From contig DF239650.1 in assembly GCA_000507305.1 (NCBI GenBank), forward strand, positions 111,174 through 175,173: 64,000 nt of DNA, written 5' to 3'. This document shows positions 1 to 13,385 of this stretch, piece by piece. This DNA comes from Breviolum minutum Mf 1.05b.01. Taxonomy: Eukaryota > Sar > Dinophyceae > Suessiales > Symbiodiniaceae. Every line of letters starts with the position of its first letter. The first letter of the stretch is position 1. Position numbers and translations under genes: made by a program. The notes beneath the pieces are model-generated. The model worked only from the letters and a program-made list of their open reading frames with translations, did no database searches and was not told the DNA's origin.

Positions 1-309
1 CCGGAGCGCCTCAAAAGATTGGAGATTGGAGTTTTCTCCAAATCTCTTCGAGAAACTGCCTTTGAACTGCCCAACTGCCCATTGCTGAGGTGAAATTTCA
101 TAGCCGAAAGTGTGCCCTTCAGAAGGCTTGGAGACGCAGGAACAGAAAAACAATAAGATAAGAATGATAAAAACGCAAAATGCAAAGACAAATGTTACGA
201 CTCAAAATCTCAAAGCTATTTTGAATAGGAAATTGCTCAGCAAAGCAAAATCCTTGCCCTCCCAACTGTGGCAATCAGAAGCTTTCAGCTCCCAAGAGAC
301 ACACGTCCG

Positions 310-3300
310 CACGAAGGTGCATCAGGCTGCGCAGCAGGCTGATCGCAAACTGTTGGAGGTGCAGACGGATCAATCAAGTCTTCAAGTCTATTTCTTTGCT
401 TTTGCTAGCAGTAAGCACTTTGGAATGATATGTGCAGGCATGCTGGGCAGCCATGCTGCGGAATTTGGAAAGATGCCAACTGATGGTTTTGTGCCCCAGT
501 CCAAGTTCTTCTCCATCTTCGGACAATTCCTAAAGACCCCTACCATGCCTACAATGACGACTACACTTCTTACTGTCGTTACTTGCTTCAGATCTGAAGT
601 GTGCAAGATCCTACCAGGTACTTGAGCTGGGCCGATGCCAACCGTGTTCGAACACACCTTTGCAAAGCATTCTCTGTTTGCTGCCGGCATTTTAAGTTCC
701 ATCCAGTTTCCACATTGGCCTTGTGACTTTTGGAATGATTGTCCTTGGCTCCAACAAAGGCATGGCTTGCTTGGCGACGGAAGCGCAAGGTAGTCTCTTG
801 ACTCAGGATGTTTGTCATGTTTCAGATATATATAATGTAAACTAGAAATACTGATTATTAATATGCATTCAATGATTATGATCCATTCCGTGAGTTTCAG
901 GCCACAAAGGCATTGACCCCACCCCAGGTGATCATGAGCAACGGCTCACAGATGTTGGCGCTGTGGCGTTGGATACGGCGGACATGGCAAGCACCAAGGC
1001 TTCCGCAATCACGACTAATTGCATCCGCCCTCCAAGCATGGTCTTGGTGCATGTTTTGTTCGACCAGTCATTTTCACAGATTGAATTTGTGGACAAGTTG
1101 AAGAATCCGAAATCGAGTCTGTCCTACTTTAATTTTGCTGATTGTTTGTTGTTAGTTTGATAGTACTGTTTGCCCCTTTTCTCCGTTGTTTGCCTTGATA
1201 GGGGTGGTCTTCGCAAGGACGTCCGCCAGACAGGCTTGAATGTCAATTTGAATTTTAAGATTATTTCATACGACATCAAGTTTCATCAAGACATCGCATC
1301 TAGGTGCCGGAATTGTTCGGTCTTCATTTTGCAGCTTTTGAATTTCTGGATGTTTTGACAATTTCCATGCATTTCTTTCACTCCACGTTTTCCCTGGTGC
1401 AGGTCACGCCCTGGCAACATGGCTGGGACCTTGATTGTTGGAATCATTAGCCTGAAGGTACGGTACCGTGAATGATGTGGTTGCATGTGTTCAGGTGGGA
1501 TGATGCTGCAGAGCTCCTCTTCAATGCGGTTCCATGTGACATTCATCCACATAGAATGAAGGCATGTTGGATTTCAGAGCTTTTCAGGGCACAGCCAGAC
1601 TAGACTTAACTCTGTAAGACTAGACTTGACTCTGTACAACACTTGACATTGCTTTCGATGCTGGATGTGACGGAGTTGGCTATGAATGAGTGGAGGCTGT
1701 CAAGGAAGATGTCCTCTCAGTGTTTGTGAGCGCGCTGCTCAAGAAGATGATGGAAGCCTGGATGCGACAGGCATGATATTCATAGATTTATATAATAGAT
1801 TGATTTAAATTGACTCATTTTGATGTTGTTGTGGTGGTGGGATGACCATGTCATTTGTCAACATGCCGCGGAGGCACGTGAAATGCAGGAGGTCTTCCAA
1901 CAAACAAAGCTGCGAATGAAGACGAGATTTGTAGATGCTTGGAAGGCCCGTTCTTAGCCCCATTTTTTTTTCAGCTTTGTTGGCATGTTTGAGCAACCAG
2001 AGTCCTCTTCTCGCTTTTGACTCTGAGCCAAAACACATTCCACATGTGGATGTTCAAAGCATTCAGTCGGGATTCGTCGCCATGTCCCTTGGAGGGAGCA
2101 GCTGCAAGATGTCGGCGATTGAGGGAGCAGCAGCTGCATGTGACAAGCTCAAATGATGGCTTGAGAACATAGTCTACGAGTCCACAATGGTTTCCTAATC
2201 TTTGGCAAAGCATACTATTCAGTGTTTTAGCTAGATTTAAAGCTACATATCTCAGCTCTAATTTGTACTTGGCCCAACTGAGGTCTCAATTCAGAGATGC
2301 CGGCAAACGAAGATACAAGCATTGCAGCACTGGTCACGCAGGTCTTGGAGATGTCAGCGAGTCGTTTTTGGAGGTCTCTTTGAGGATTCATGAACAACGT
2401 GTTTCAAAGATTAGGAGCTGTAATGTTGCTTATTTGCTGGTTGTCTCGATTCAGTTTGTCATGTGTGCTTGCACACGTCAGGGGGGTGAAAGGTTCTTGG
2501 TTCTTAGCATGCCAGGTGGTCGCGAATGGTTCAGCATCAGCAGAACTTGCGTGACTTCGATGTGGCATGCTGGCACAGAAGTTGCAGAAGGACAGTCTGG
2601 TGGACATGTATTGAATATCCACGAATATGATATGTCTTATGTACCCTGCAACTATTTTTAGACCATTTTGCCACTTGACATCACTTCCAGTTGCAGGGCT
2701 ATGAGTGCCTGGTTGATGGCGAGACGATGGGAGGCGTGGCACTCTCTTTAAAGTTCATTTGGACTTCGCCAGGTCCAACTTGAAATGAGCTTAGTTAGAC
2801 ACAAGAAGTTCACGTTTTGGACTTGCACATCTGTATACAACCATTTAACCATTTAAATTCATTTAATCATTTACATAATTTTGATATTCAATTCACCACG
2901 GTGTCTTTACAGTGCCTCAGGTGAAGGTCGCCTCACAGATCACAACATTGAATCTTCGATGGCAGCAGAAGGTCTTTGAGGTACTCAGTGGTTTTCTGGC
3001 AGATTGAAATGCAACGAAATTGAAATTCAACTTGTCCAAATTTAGCTTTAAAACTTGCCAAAGTGGTCATGTTTGGTTACACTCAAAGTGACTGAGCTCA
3101 ACTTTGCTGCAGAAGTTGTAGTCTTTGACAGAATTGGCGCCACGCAAGGCATGGTTGATGACATGGTACGGCGAACGAAAGGAGGGATTATGCTGAAAGA
3201 ATTGATGTCCACATTGATCGTAGCAAGACGCATACAAATAGTCAGCCTGCCAAAATGTGGTCCCAAAGCATGTTTGCCATTTCATCCAAGACTTCCTAGA

Positions 3301-6300
3301 GACTCATTTGCTTCCATTCGGTCTTCTTGCCAACATGCTGTCGCTTTGTCTCCGTGGCCGTTGGATGCAGGAAGCCCTGCTTCTTCACCAGTCAGAGCGC
3401 TTGCTCCATAAATCCCGTCAAATGCCAAGTTTCATTGTCACTGGTATAGCTGGTATGACCTGCTGGTAGGACCGGTAGGAGGATTAGTTTTATTTGATTA
3501 TTTTTGCTTGCTTATGCCATATGATGCTTGTGGCATGGCGAGGATTACGGCGCAGCTTTCAAGCTTTGCACTGGCATGTCCCAACCTTACAGCCTTACAG
3601 CACTGTGACTGGTGCCACTTGTGACTGTGATTTGACCAAGGCTCAGATTCAGCAGAGCCAACTGGGATGGATCAAACGATGGTCTGAATCTCAAAAACTT
3701 GAGAAGCTGTAAACGGACATGGTTAAAATATGTTAAAATGGAGATGAATTCGAATCAACTCTGATTCGGCCATCAATTCATCGATTCATCGCTCAATCTG
3801 AGATTGACTCTGATCTCAAATTGAATTCCGACAAAATCTTCTGGTCCAATCGATGGTGAAGGATACTTCAGATATTTGGAGCCTTTGCCAGTGCAGGTGG
3901 ATTCTCGCACGCATTTCTCGACGCTGCCGAGAAGTCACTTTCTCAGTTCTTGAGCCGGAGTTTCTGTGGAGTAACTTGATGCAACTTGACCATGATTTGT
4001 TTGATCAGTGTGCACTGAAACTGGAATTGCATGAATAACCAGTTTGTGAATCAGTACGAATTTGCAACTTTTTAAACAATTAGGTGGAAGCTTTGGAGCA
4101 GAAAGCGGGCGAAATTTGGAGGGACAAGAGGAGGCAATCTGCCAACGTTGTTTCCTTTATAGTAACTTTCCAAGAAGCATGCTGCATGCTCCTTCTACTG
4201 ATTGTATCTTAGTTGTTCTTTGCTGACCTTGATAGAAGAGAACAGAAGTGGCTCATGGCTGCACTGTGCTTGAGGCAAGTTACCAATGCAGTGTTCTCTA
4301 TTTGGCGCAACTACACAGGCTTTGCGGTACCGGAAACTGGAAACGAGGCCTTTGAACTGTGTAGTTCGAATCTTCATGGTCCATCCCCAGAATTCGGACG
4401 AACTTGCCGGAGACTGATCGAATCAAACCGACTCAAGTCAAACTCAAATCAAATAAACTGTCAACTCTTTCATGTGGTAGAGCCAACACCTTGCAACATA
4501 CAGATTTGACGATGTTGTGCTTGGCAGAAGTTACAATGTCAACAACTTACTTCACCTGACAACGCATTGCAAAGGTGTGCGAAAGGCGGCCCACCATGCT
4601 GGTCAGAGTGTGCGAAGGAGACATCAGCAGGCAGTCTTTGAGTTTGCATCCTTGTTTGTTTCGTTGCGTTTTCCTGCACTGTTCTTTGAATACCTAACTA
4701 ATGTTTTCTCAGTTGATTCAGGCTGTACTTTTGACGTGGCACAGCACCTACGAGGACAAAGCTTTGTCACTGTTGAGATATTTTGTGTCAGCAAAAACGC
4801 AAAATGTCACGGATTGCTACAATCGCTTGTGCTCGGTTTCAGGCGCGGCAAGAAGCTCTGAGATCGCAATGCGAAGAGGTCAGGGCACGTTCCACCGATG
4901 CAGTGTCATGCCTTCGTCGAGTCAATGCCGTTCTGAGTATACAAGGGTCTCCTCGTGCTTGGATCTAGGAGCAATACAAATGGCACTAGTTATGTCCTAT
5001 TTCGATCTATTGTTTCTTTTTACCATTCTGCCCAGCAGTGTTACAGTGTTTTAAGCGCAGGATTTCTTGAAACTGTGTTTGAACAGTTCAACATGTTTCC
5101 ATATTTTGGTTGCATAGTGAATCAAATGTGAATCAATGACTGGATATTCGACATTTCAGCTGTTTTGCTGCCAAATCTGCAGGTCGTGAATCGCTCACTG
5201 TTGCTGCGGGCATGGCGCAGTTGGATCAAATGGTGCGCAGTGGTGCAGTTTCTGTGGTTGACAGAAGTTGACCGTGGTTTTGCTTTCAATCTTTCTTTTA
5301 TTTTCAATGCTTTCATTGTGCAAGCGTTCGATTCCAACTGCAATATCCTGGAACACTGCGGCGGAAGTGTGCGGGTGGAACCGGGTGGAACGGTTGAAGA
5401 CAATCAGATTGACATTTGGGAGGTATGCCTTGTCGTGCTTTGTCGTGCTTTTTGCTTCGCTCTAGCCTAGGTACAGAAGGAATTTGGCTTTGAGACGATT
5501 TGCAACGAAAGTGTTCGCTCGGCTGAGGACCTTTACGTTTAGAGACTTAGAACACGCAGAATCGATCGTACATTGTGGTGGGGCTTGTGGTATGATGGAA
5601 CAGACTGGAAGAAGTTTTCTTCAGATCTTTTTGAATGACTTTTGATACTTTTTGAATCTTTTTGACTTTTTCAATTTGAAAGACGAGATCCACCGACAGG
5701 AGAACTGCTTTGCTAGAATCTGTTCATGCCTGGGCAGAGGCCCTACTGGCAAAGCAAGAATCCATGCCTTGCTCTGAGCAAATGTCAAAAGACAATACGA
5801 ACCGAAAGAACCAGAAGACCAGAAGACCATAGAAGCGAGAGAGCACCAAAATACAATGATCCTCAATTGATGAAGTCGTTGGACTTCAAGTATGTTCAAG
5901 TATCTTGAGGTTGGAATATATCAATGTGGACTGTGATAGATCATGTTAGAACATTGTTACTCTTCTGAAATCTTGAGTGCTGATACATTTTGTGCAGTTG
6001 TCACGGAAATGGTTTGAATGTCATGACGGTCTGCATTTATTTACTGCCATAAAGATCCATTAGATCACAACGAGATGGGGGACAAAAAAAACGAGATAGA
6101 CTCCATAGACTCCATAGACGTCATGTTTCAGAATGGTCCATAGATCACAGCAGCTCTCCAGACTTGGAAAACAAGATCCATCAGGGGGTTCCTTCGGTCC
6201 ATCTAATTTGTAGCCCCACCGCACAAAATAGCACCATCTTCGATGAAGGCGACGGAACCATTAAGTTGCCAAAGTGTCTCTTAGACTCTAAGTGTATCTA

Positions 6301-7400
6301 AGTGTCTTTGACTGGTGGCATCAAATCCTGCGAAGTTGGGCACTGGTGATCTTGTGTAGGTGGCATGTCAGTTGGCAGCTCGAGAAACTCGCTACCTGCT
6401 GCAGGTCCAGCTGCAGTTGTCAGGTGTACCTCTCCCACATTTTAAACATGTGAATTCGATTTGGATCGATTCTTCTTATGATGTTGTTCACAGGGTTCAA
6501 TTGTATTTTTGTCCAAGTTGCCATTCGAACCTGGAAAACAAGAAAGGGGAAGCACATGAGATGATGCCTTCTCACAAGCATCCGTCCATAAGACGAAGCT
6601 ATTTGCTCTTAGGGTATTTAACCGGGATGATACGTCTGCTCCGATTCGCCTGTGTCAAGTTTTGTTTCAATGTGGGAGGATTCTTCAGAGCACCTCTCCA
6701 GTTTCTAACCTCCAAAGGAACTACAACCTGCATTTGCTTGAAGCAGCAACTTTATCCATTTCTCCACGCAACTAAGTCAAGATTCACTGTCAGGTCAATG
6801 ATTTTCAGCGGCAATCAAAGCAAAAGGCTGGTCCAACAAAAGCTCGTAATTTTGAACTTACGCTGTTACACCATTTTTTTTGAATGTGATGAACCAAGTT
6901 GTGCATTTATTCGTTTTCTGTTATTTTCAAAGCACTTGATTGGATTTCGAGGTGAAGCGGTTTTGGCTGCGTGCCTGGCAGCAAGAAGCAAAACGTTCAG
7001 CAGATGCGGCACGACTCACTCGGCTTCAGAAGGCAGGGAAGCCATTTCGATGGCTGAATTGGACATGGGATGTGATTGGATGTGATTGACTTGGATATTT
7101 TGTTGATATTTATTTGGTATATTTGGCATACGTGCACTTACTTTTTATTTTAAAGTCGGCATAGGAGGGAGGCAGGAGGCTTTCTTGACCAGTTTGAAGT
7201 TGTAGGTATTCTTTTTGCCGTTTTGTGGCCTCCATACTCCCAATGCAAAGTGGATGAGAATCCGGTGCAAATCCGGCGAAATCTTCGACAGCTGCGGACC
7301 ACTCTGACCATGTCGTGGGCGATGGTCAGGTCTTCGCATGCTGGCGGCTTGCTTCTCAAGAGCAACTGCTGCTTCAGAAGTGGGCCGACATGGCATTACT
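310..7400 (+). CDS. Sfi1-like tryptophan-repeat protein, multi-exon (partial)
   Basis: Many short exons, most opening after AG|G, encode basic helical segments with the spaced tryptophans typical of Sfi1/centrin-binding repeats. Clear examples are APTKAWLAWRRKRK (748-789, then a GT donor), LALWRWIRRTWQAP (955-996), LKKMMEAWMRQ (1738-1770, then a GC donor), RMKTRFVDAWKA (1913-1948), AMSAWLMARRWEAW (2698-2740), EIWRDKRRQ (exon from 4084), FSIWRNY (near 4300), LLTWHSTYEDK (exon from 4722), LLLRAWRSWIKW (5183-5233), SVHAWAEALLAKQ (exon from 5700), RFWLRAWQQEAKR (6952-7032, then a GC donor) and FACWRLASQEQ (from 7330). Sfi1-family proteins are long helices that bind centrin at centrosome or basal-body structures; that role is inferred from the pattern alone. 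Neither start nor stop was found, and the 5' end may lie before the window. A generic coiled-coil protein rich in tryptophan is the alternative. Confidence 0.5.
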
Positions 7401-10400
7401 CTTCAGAAACTGTTCACTTATGTTTTGTCTTGTACCCACTCTCCGCGACTATCCTGCACATTTTTCTAAGATCATATCACAAATGCAGGTACTTACAAGA
7501 GTGTGCATCGATCAACTTTCAGGCAGGTCTCCATGCAACCATTGGCGTAGATATACATTGCTCGAACATCGCACATGAAGAGATCATTGGATTCATGATG
7601 ATTCATGTCCTCTCACATATAGCAGGAATCTCAGAAATCGAATGCGTTATCTGTGGGGCGCAGCTCTGAGAACTTTCGAAGCATTCAAATGGCTTCCAGG
7701 ATTGCGTAAATTATACTGAGGCCAGCTGATTTAGAACGCATCTACCGAGAGATGGCAGACTATCGCTGGAATGCTCTAGCCCTAATCAACGTGGAGCGGT
7801 GGGCAAGTCGACCACGGATTGACGGACTAGATACAGCAGATTGATGAGGACTGAAGGGAAACAGAAGAGAATTATGACCCACGGGCAGGCGAAGAAAGCA
7901 TGTCATGAGGATCCTGGAACATTGCACTTCCTTCAGGTAGATGCTTGGGATATGTTTGACTGAGAAATTGGTTGAGTGTCCAGTGAATTTCGATGCTGTG
8001 GCCAGAGATGATTGAAACGATCTTCGTTCTGATCTTCACTGGACACTATTGGGGTTGAAGGGGATGAAGTGAAAACTGCTTCCTCCTTGGGTTGCCTCTT
8101 GGTTCAGGATGTTGATGTAGATCCCATCGATATCAACCAATCAGCAGTCAACCCTTCCTGAAACAAGAGTGTTTGTACATCTTCAAAGTAGCTCCTCCCT
8201 GAAACAAAAGGTTGGAGCTTTTAATTGCGAAATGTCATGCCCATCCAAGAAAGCGTTCAAAATGAGGCTGTGCTGCTTACCTCAGTACTCAAAAGTCGCT
8301 AAGTCTTGCAGAGAACTTCCAAATTGCTTCTCGAACTGGTTTTATTGATGGACCTTTGTTTCAGTTTACTCAGTTTACTTCCAGTTTTAATGAAGATATG
8401 ATGATACGGATATTGATATTGGATGTGTGAATGGTTGGCTTAAAGCGCTGTCATTTTTGGTTTCCATTTTTTTGGAGCGGACAGCAAACTGGATCGCTGG
8501 ATTCGATTCAGTCCGGAGGCACTTGAGGGATTGCACCCTTAGTTTCTCTAGGCGGTATCAGTGGACAACTGGACAAACCCCACAAATAAGATCAAATAAG
8601 TACCTCGACGCAGCAATAGATTTCTTTGCACCTTTTTGTCTCGATCTTTGATGTGATGAGATATTGTGAGTCTTCCTTGATGATCCCATTAGATCACCTT
8701 GTCAATGTTTACTTATATTTCTCATGTATGTATCAATGTCAGTGCATTAAGCACATTTTGGATGTCCACCAAGCAGGAAAGGGCAGGAAAGGGTGACAAG
8801 TGAATTCAAACTTGTTGGGAGGTTATGGCGGGGCGGCGGCCCAGAGTGCTAGCGCTGCTATCGATCCTGCTTGGTGTGTGGTTGGGCCTTAGTTGGTCTC
8901 AATCCTTGTGAAGAGCTGATTTCAATCACAAGTTGGTTGTAAAACATGCTGTTCATATCCACTGACTTTTGCATAGTCTTTTGTTACTATTGTGTTCTTA
9001 ATTCTTTTCTGCCTAGAAAGGGTTCCTCTTTGGCAACTCAGATGTTGGCAATAGGTTTCCAGCATGAACTTTTCCAGCTTCGACTTTTCCAGTGATTTCT
9101 TGGAATTTCAAAGGTCTGTGGCCTTCGTCAACTCTGCTTACAAGCAAACGTATGGCGCACAGTTGTGGCCGGCTGCGGGTCATCTTTTCTCACATCCGTC
9201 ACTTGATAAATGGACTCTGTCACCTTCTAAGGACTCTTGGCTCTGTCACTCAAAGTGATCAGCTGGGCTCTGAAAGACCTTCCATGAATTGCATAAGGAC
9301 TTGCCTAAAGATACACCGAGTAACCACGAAGTATTATCCAGGCTCTTATGGCTCTTGCCAAAGAGTTGTTTGTCGAAAAGAGTGAGACATCGTCAAAGAA
9401 CTTTGATTGCCTCGGCATTGGCTTTCAGCTTTGGTCTATGAGACTATGATATTTGGCCCAGTGCTTGAGAATGGGGTGACAACATGCTATGAATATTATA
9501 AAGCAAAAAAACACATAAGCTCACATAGGTCCAGAAGAAGGACGTACAGCAACAAGAGCAACACATCCCCTCAGACTACTTAAGCCACAAAATCTGGCCA
9601 CCGATGTGATTCATCAATCAGTTCAGCTTAGCTAAAGCCTTGTTCCACAGCCTCTGCCAGCCCGAAACATGTACAGTACTTGTAGCAACCCTACGCAGTA
9701 GCTTGGCTTTCTATAGACAGATGTTCTGGATTTCTGAGTTTTGTTTCTTGAAATCACCTGAAAAAAGTACAAAATCTATCAACATACATGAGAATAGAGT
9801 AAGTTATCTACTTTGAGCTTTGTGACGTTCCACCGTTGTCAGGTAATGGTTGTTGTGCCTCAAGGTGGTGCTGGAGGACCCCCAGCACCAGCTGGATGCG
9901 AGGTGCAATATAGCTTTACTGATCAGCAAAGCAAACATTCAATGGCATTTTCCTCAAGTCTTTTTTCATTTTCAATGATTTTCTTGCAATCCACAGCTTG
10001 GCTTCACTTTTGAGAAAAGGTACGTGCTGCCAACCCTCCAAAGGGTTTTGGACTTTTTGCGTGCGCTTCCTGTCCCGCCTATTCGGAACTCTTCACGGAG
10101 GCTGTCCGTCGCTGTGGACGAAGTTCGTTTGAGGGAATGGGAGCAACGGATGCATCGGATCCGGAGGAACCTCTGTTTGCGATACAACATTCTGGCAATC
10201 GTCGAGTGGCTCGCAACTCAGTTTTTCCAAGCAGCTTTGCGATGTGGGTTGTGAATTGACTGACGAAACGTGACAAAACAGGTTGCTGCCTGCGCCCGCT
10301 GTTGTGGTTTCATTCACTCTGTGCCTTTGCAACTGGAGGTGCAGGGTTTGAACTGTAAAGCCAAGTTGCTGTTTGAAAGATTCTGACAGGTCAAATCCAA

Positions 10401-11070
10401 TTGTTATGTTGGTCAGAAATATGAGCATTTTCTGCAGCGTGAATGAGGTCATCTTTGGTGAAAGCAGATTTGCTCCATTGCTTGCAGCACTTGGAGACTT
10501 GCCCAGTCGTTGGCAGGCATCCAACGACCGCATAGCACCGTGTGAAAATGACACATCACTCTGCGACCACTTAGTCATTGATGTCCCAGACACTGCAGGA
10601 AAGCGCTGGAGAAGGTCGGGCGACAGTTGTACGGTGTGCACAAGGCGCACTCTGTGGTGTTGTTAATTATGTTAGTTGATAGGCCCAAAGTTGTTTGATG
10701 ATGAGAAACTCCCGCTTGGCAAGGCTGCGGCGAATTGTACTGCTCAGAGGACCGACACGAATTCCAATGTAAGTGAAGGAAGTTTGAAGTTTGTGGCATG
10801 TTTCTGCCACCGCGTTACCTTTGCAGCGGAAGCTGAGAGGCGTGTAGAGATGCTCATTTCCAGCAGTCCCACAACTTGCTTTGTGTCCCTTGGCAAAGAA
10901 AGAGAATCGAATTGGATCAATTTCTGTGTGCAGAAGCGACTCGTTTTTCAAGGTCGGACCATTGTCGGCCGAGGCAGGGGCTATTTTGATTACTGAAAAC
11001 TCATATATATTGAGATAGATTGACATGTTGTTTTTTTCAAATTTGTTTTCATACATGATATCATGATATT
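7400..11070 (+). other. Sparse region, possible further exons
   Basis: I see no convincing gene from 7.4 to 10.0 kb. From 10,024 to 10,180 an open frame reads as a basic, arginine-rich helix (including VRLREWEQRMHRIRR), which could be a last exon of the upstream tryptophan-repeat gene. Candidate exon fragments near 10,700-10,760 (RLARLRRIVLLR) and 10,828-10,890 are weaker still. There is no homology I can name. Confidence 0.25.
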
Positions 11071-11074
11071 GATG

Positions 11075-12291
11075 CAAGAAGGGCCCCCTTGAAATAACAT
11101 AATTGTCATAAGTTAAGCTATACAGGGGTTTAACTTGAGTTGTAAGTTGACAACTTGTTTCATAACTTCATAAAAGTTATAAAACTTATAATTTAGTTGT
11201 GAAGTTATAACTATAGTGAACAAAACAAACGGGAAAAGTTATGAAACAAGTTATCAAAGTTAGTTCACTTGTGGTAAAATTTGATCAGCGTGTTTGACAA
11301 ATCCATCTGCCTGCTGTTTCTGGCTCAAAGTGACCCTGGCCTATCTCCAATGGCAGGAGATGCGCAGTCTTCAGAGAAGCGCGCGTCTATGCAAGATTGG
11401 AGATCTTTTCCATACTTTCTTTTGGAAGACGATATAGCACAGGTCGTTTCAGCATCGAGCGTTTCAATCAACGTCCGTTTTTGCTGAAAGGATTCAAGCT
11501 GCAGAAAAGTGTTTTGACTGGTGTGTGGGAAAGGAGGGGGGTAGTAACTAGAAACGCGTCTGTGTTTCCAGCTTTTTAGGGGAGAAAAACAAGAAACGCA
11601 TATGTGTTTCTAGTTTTGTAGCGTGAAAACACTAGAAACGCGTATGTGTTTCGACAATATTATGACCCCAAACAAACTAGGAAACGCGTATGTATAATTT
11701 TTGTGTTTCCTAGGTAAGACGGAAGGTGAGTTTTTAGATATGTGTTTTCAATATAAACGTGAAAACGCGCATGTGTTTCCAATCATACGCCCCAAAATCT
11801 TGGAAACGCGTTGTGTGTTTTCTATCCTGAAGGGGCGGGTTCTTGGAAACGGGTATGTGTTTTTTGTGTTTCCATGTGTTTCCTGAAACGACAAAAATCC
11901 AGGGGTTTTATCCTAAGCCGTGCAGGCTGACTGGCAGCAGTCCGGGCCAGCAAATCTTTCAGAAATAAAACGCAAAAGATTTTTTGCCGCACAGTGCGTT
12001 GAAGAACGTGGCAACGCCAGCATGGTGGTCCAAAAAGGAAGAAACCATCGTTTGCTTGCTGTGACTTGCACGTTTAGCCTTTGCAAAATGGAAAAAAATA
12101 CGTTTCAGCGAAAAAATCATCCAAAAGATGAATCGGTGCAAATTTGGAAAAAGAACGCCGGTAAAAAGTTATGAAAGTTTTCACTTGGGTTACAAATTGG
12201 GCTAACTTGAGTTATGTTAACTTCAACTTAACTTCGTAACTCAAATTATACCTTCCTTAATAACTTCAACTCAATTTGAGGGCCCTTCTTG
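11075..12291. mobile_element. 1.2-kb TIR element (MITE-like, non-coding)
   Basis: The block begins CAAGAAGGGCCC (11,075-11,086) and ends with its exact reverse complement GGGCCCTTCTTG (12,280-12,291). Inside each terminus lies about 120-200 bp of AT-rich sequence built from AAGTTA/TAACTT words in both orientations, so the arms could fold on each other. The centre carries the palindromic array described separately, plus unique-looking sequence. No transposase frame is present. I do not see a clear target-site duplication: the flanking triplets are ATG and TAG. It resembles a non-autonomous DNA transposon or foldback element, family unknown. Confidence 0.55.
11551..11890. repeat. Array of GAAACGCGTATGTGTTTC-like palindromic units
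   Basis: About seven degenerate copies of a roughly 18-bp unit, GAAAC-N8-GTTTC, occur every 40-60 bp (for example at 11,551, 11,595, 11,635, 11,683, 11,763 and 11,804). Each is itself an interrupted palindrome because GAAAC pairs with GTTTC, and the cores vary around GCGTATGT. The spacer sequences differ. The array lies in the middle of the 1.2-kb TIR element. Confidence 0.7.
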
Positions 12292-13385
12292 TAGTCTCAT
12301 AGTAATCTAATGTTTGTAGATTTTTATTGGAACCTCAAAATACACGTTTCCATACTGTAAGATCTGTCGATGATTTGCGGCCAGAAAAGACGTGCCATTC
12401 TGAAGAGACGAAATGGGACTTTGGGCACATCTGGGCAGGACCCTTTGCTGCGCTTCAAGTACCATGCCTTGGAGCACGCAGACACCTTGCTTTTAGCAGC
12501 TCAGGTGACCTCGACATGGAGTTTCTTCCAATTTCTCTTCGATGGAAAGCATGAAATTCCAGAAATTTCGTGTTAACTTCGAAGTTCTAAGATGTGAAAA
12601 TGAAATAAGGATGTCATAGGTTATAGGTTGTGATTCCGGCATTATTCATGGGAAACACGTGGTAGCCCCATCCTCTCCACATCTACGGCCCCTTTTTGAA
12701 TGCACAGGTCTTTGCCTTTCTCATCAACCGAGCCAAAGCTGCCGGAGGTGGAACAGAGGCCGATGCTTTTGTGATTCGTTGCCCTATTTTTGAGTCGGAA
12801 ACTTCCTTTTTTCATGTTTTTTCACTCAAAAACTGCCAGGTTACCCTAAACTTGATGCAGGAACTCTTGTGTTTCTGTCAGGCTCCAAATCGACAAATCC
12901 CAAGGTGTCTACTGATATCCGTTACCCAGTTGCTCAATTGTACCTGCCAAGGTCATGCACCATTCCGGGACGCGTTTGGGGCTGAAAGCGCTGAAAGGAA
13001 CATTCGCAGTGCAAGATTGTTTTTAGTGAAAGGTGTTTTTCCATTTTTAGCCGCAGTTTCAACTCAGTAGATTCGGAAATTCAGTAGAAATTCAACATGT
13101 CAGTAGATGTGATTTCTTCACATTTGTTTCCACCACTGCTGGTGGAAAGGTGCAGAGCTCCGCCCGGACGTGCCAAAGATGCAGAGTTCTACGTTCCTCG
13201 GCGGAACGAAGCGTGTGAGAGATTTGTGATTTGGGGAAGGGAAGTGGAAAGCATTTTGCAGATATGTGCGGCATATTGGCATAAACAAAGTCATGACAAG
13301 TCATTTCCATTTTCGAAATGGCCAAAGGGTTTGACAGTTTGGATTCTGTTTCAAGTTCCCTATTCTGTCATTCGACGTTCTTAAG
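12292..13385 (+). other. No recognised gene; weak exon candidates
   Basis: Open segments at 12,370-12,506 (LLRFKYHALEHADTLLLAAQ, followed by GT) and 12,706-12,800 look exon-like, but no family is recognisable. They could belong to the SET-domain gene that follows. Confidence 0.2.

Noticed and set aside
6360-7085. 241-residue open frame on the + strand
   Set aside because: It shows no homology and overlaps, in another frame, the exon 6952-7032 that has a clear tryptophan-repeat motif and proper splice signals.
11551-11890. CRISPR-like array
   Set aside because: Repeats are degenerate, spacers vary in length, the unit lies inside a TIR element, and the genome is eukaryotic.
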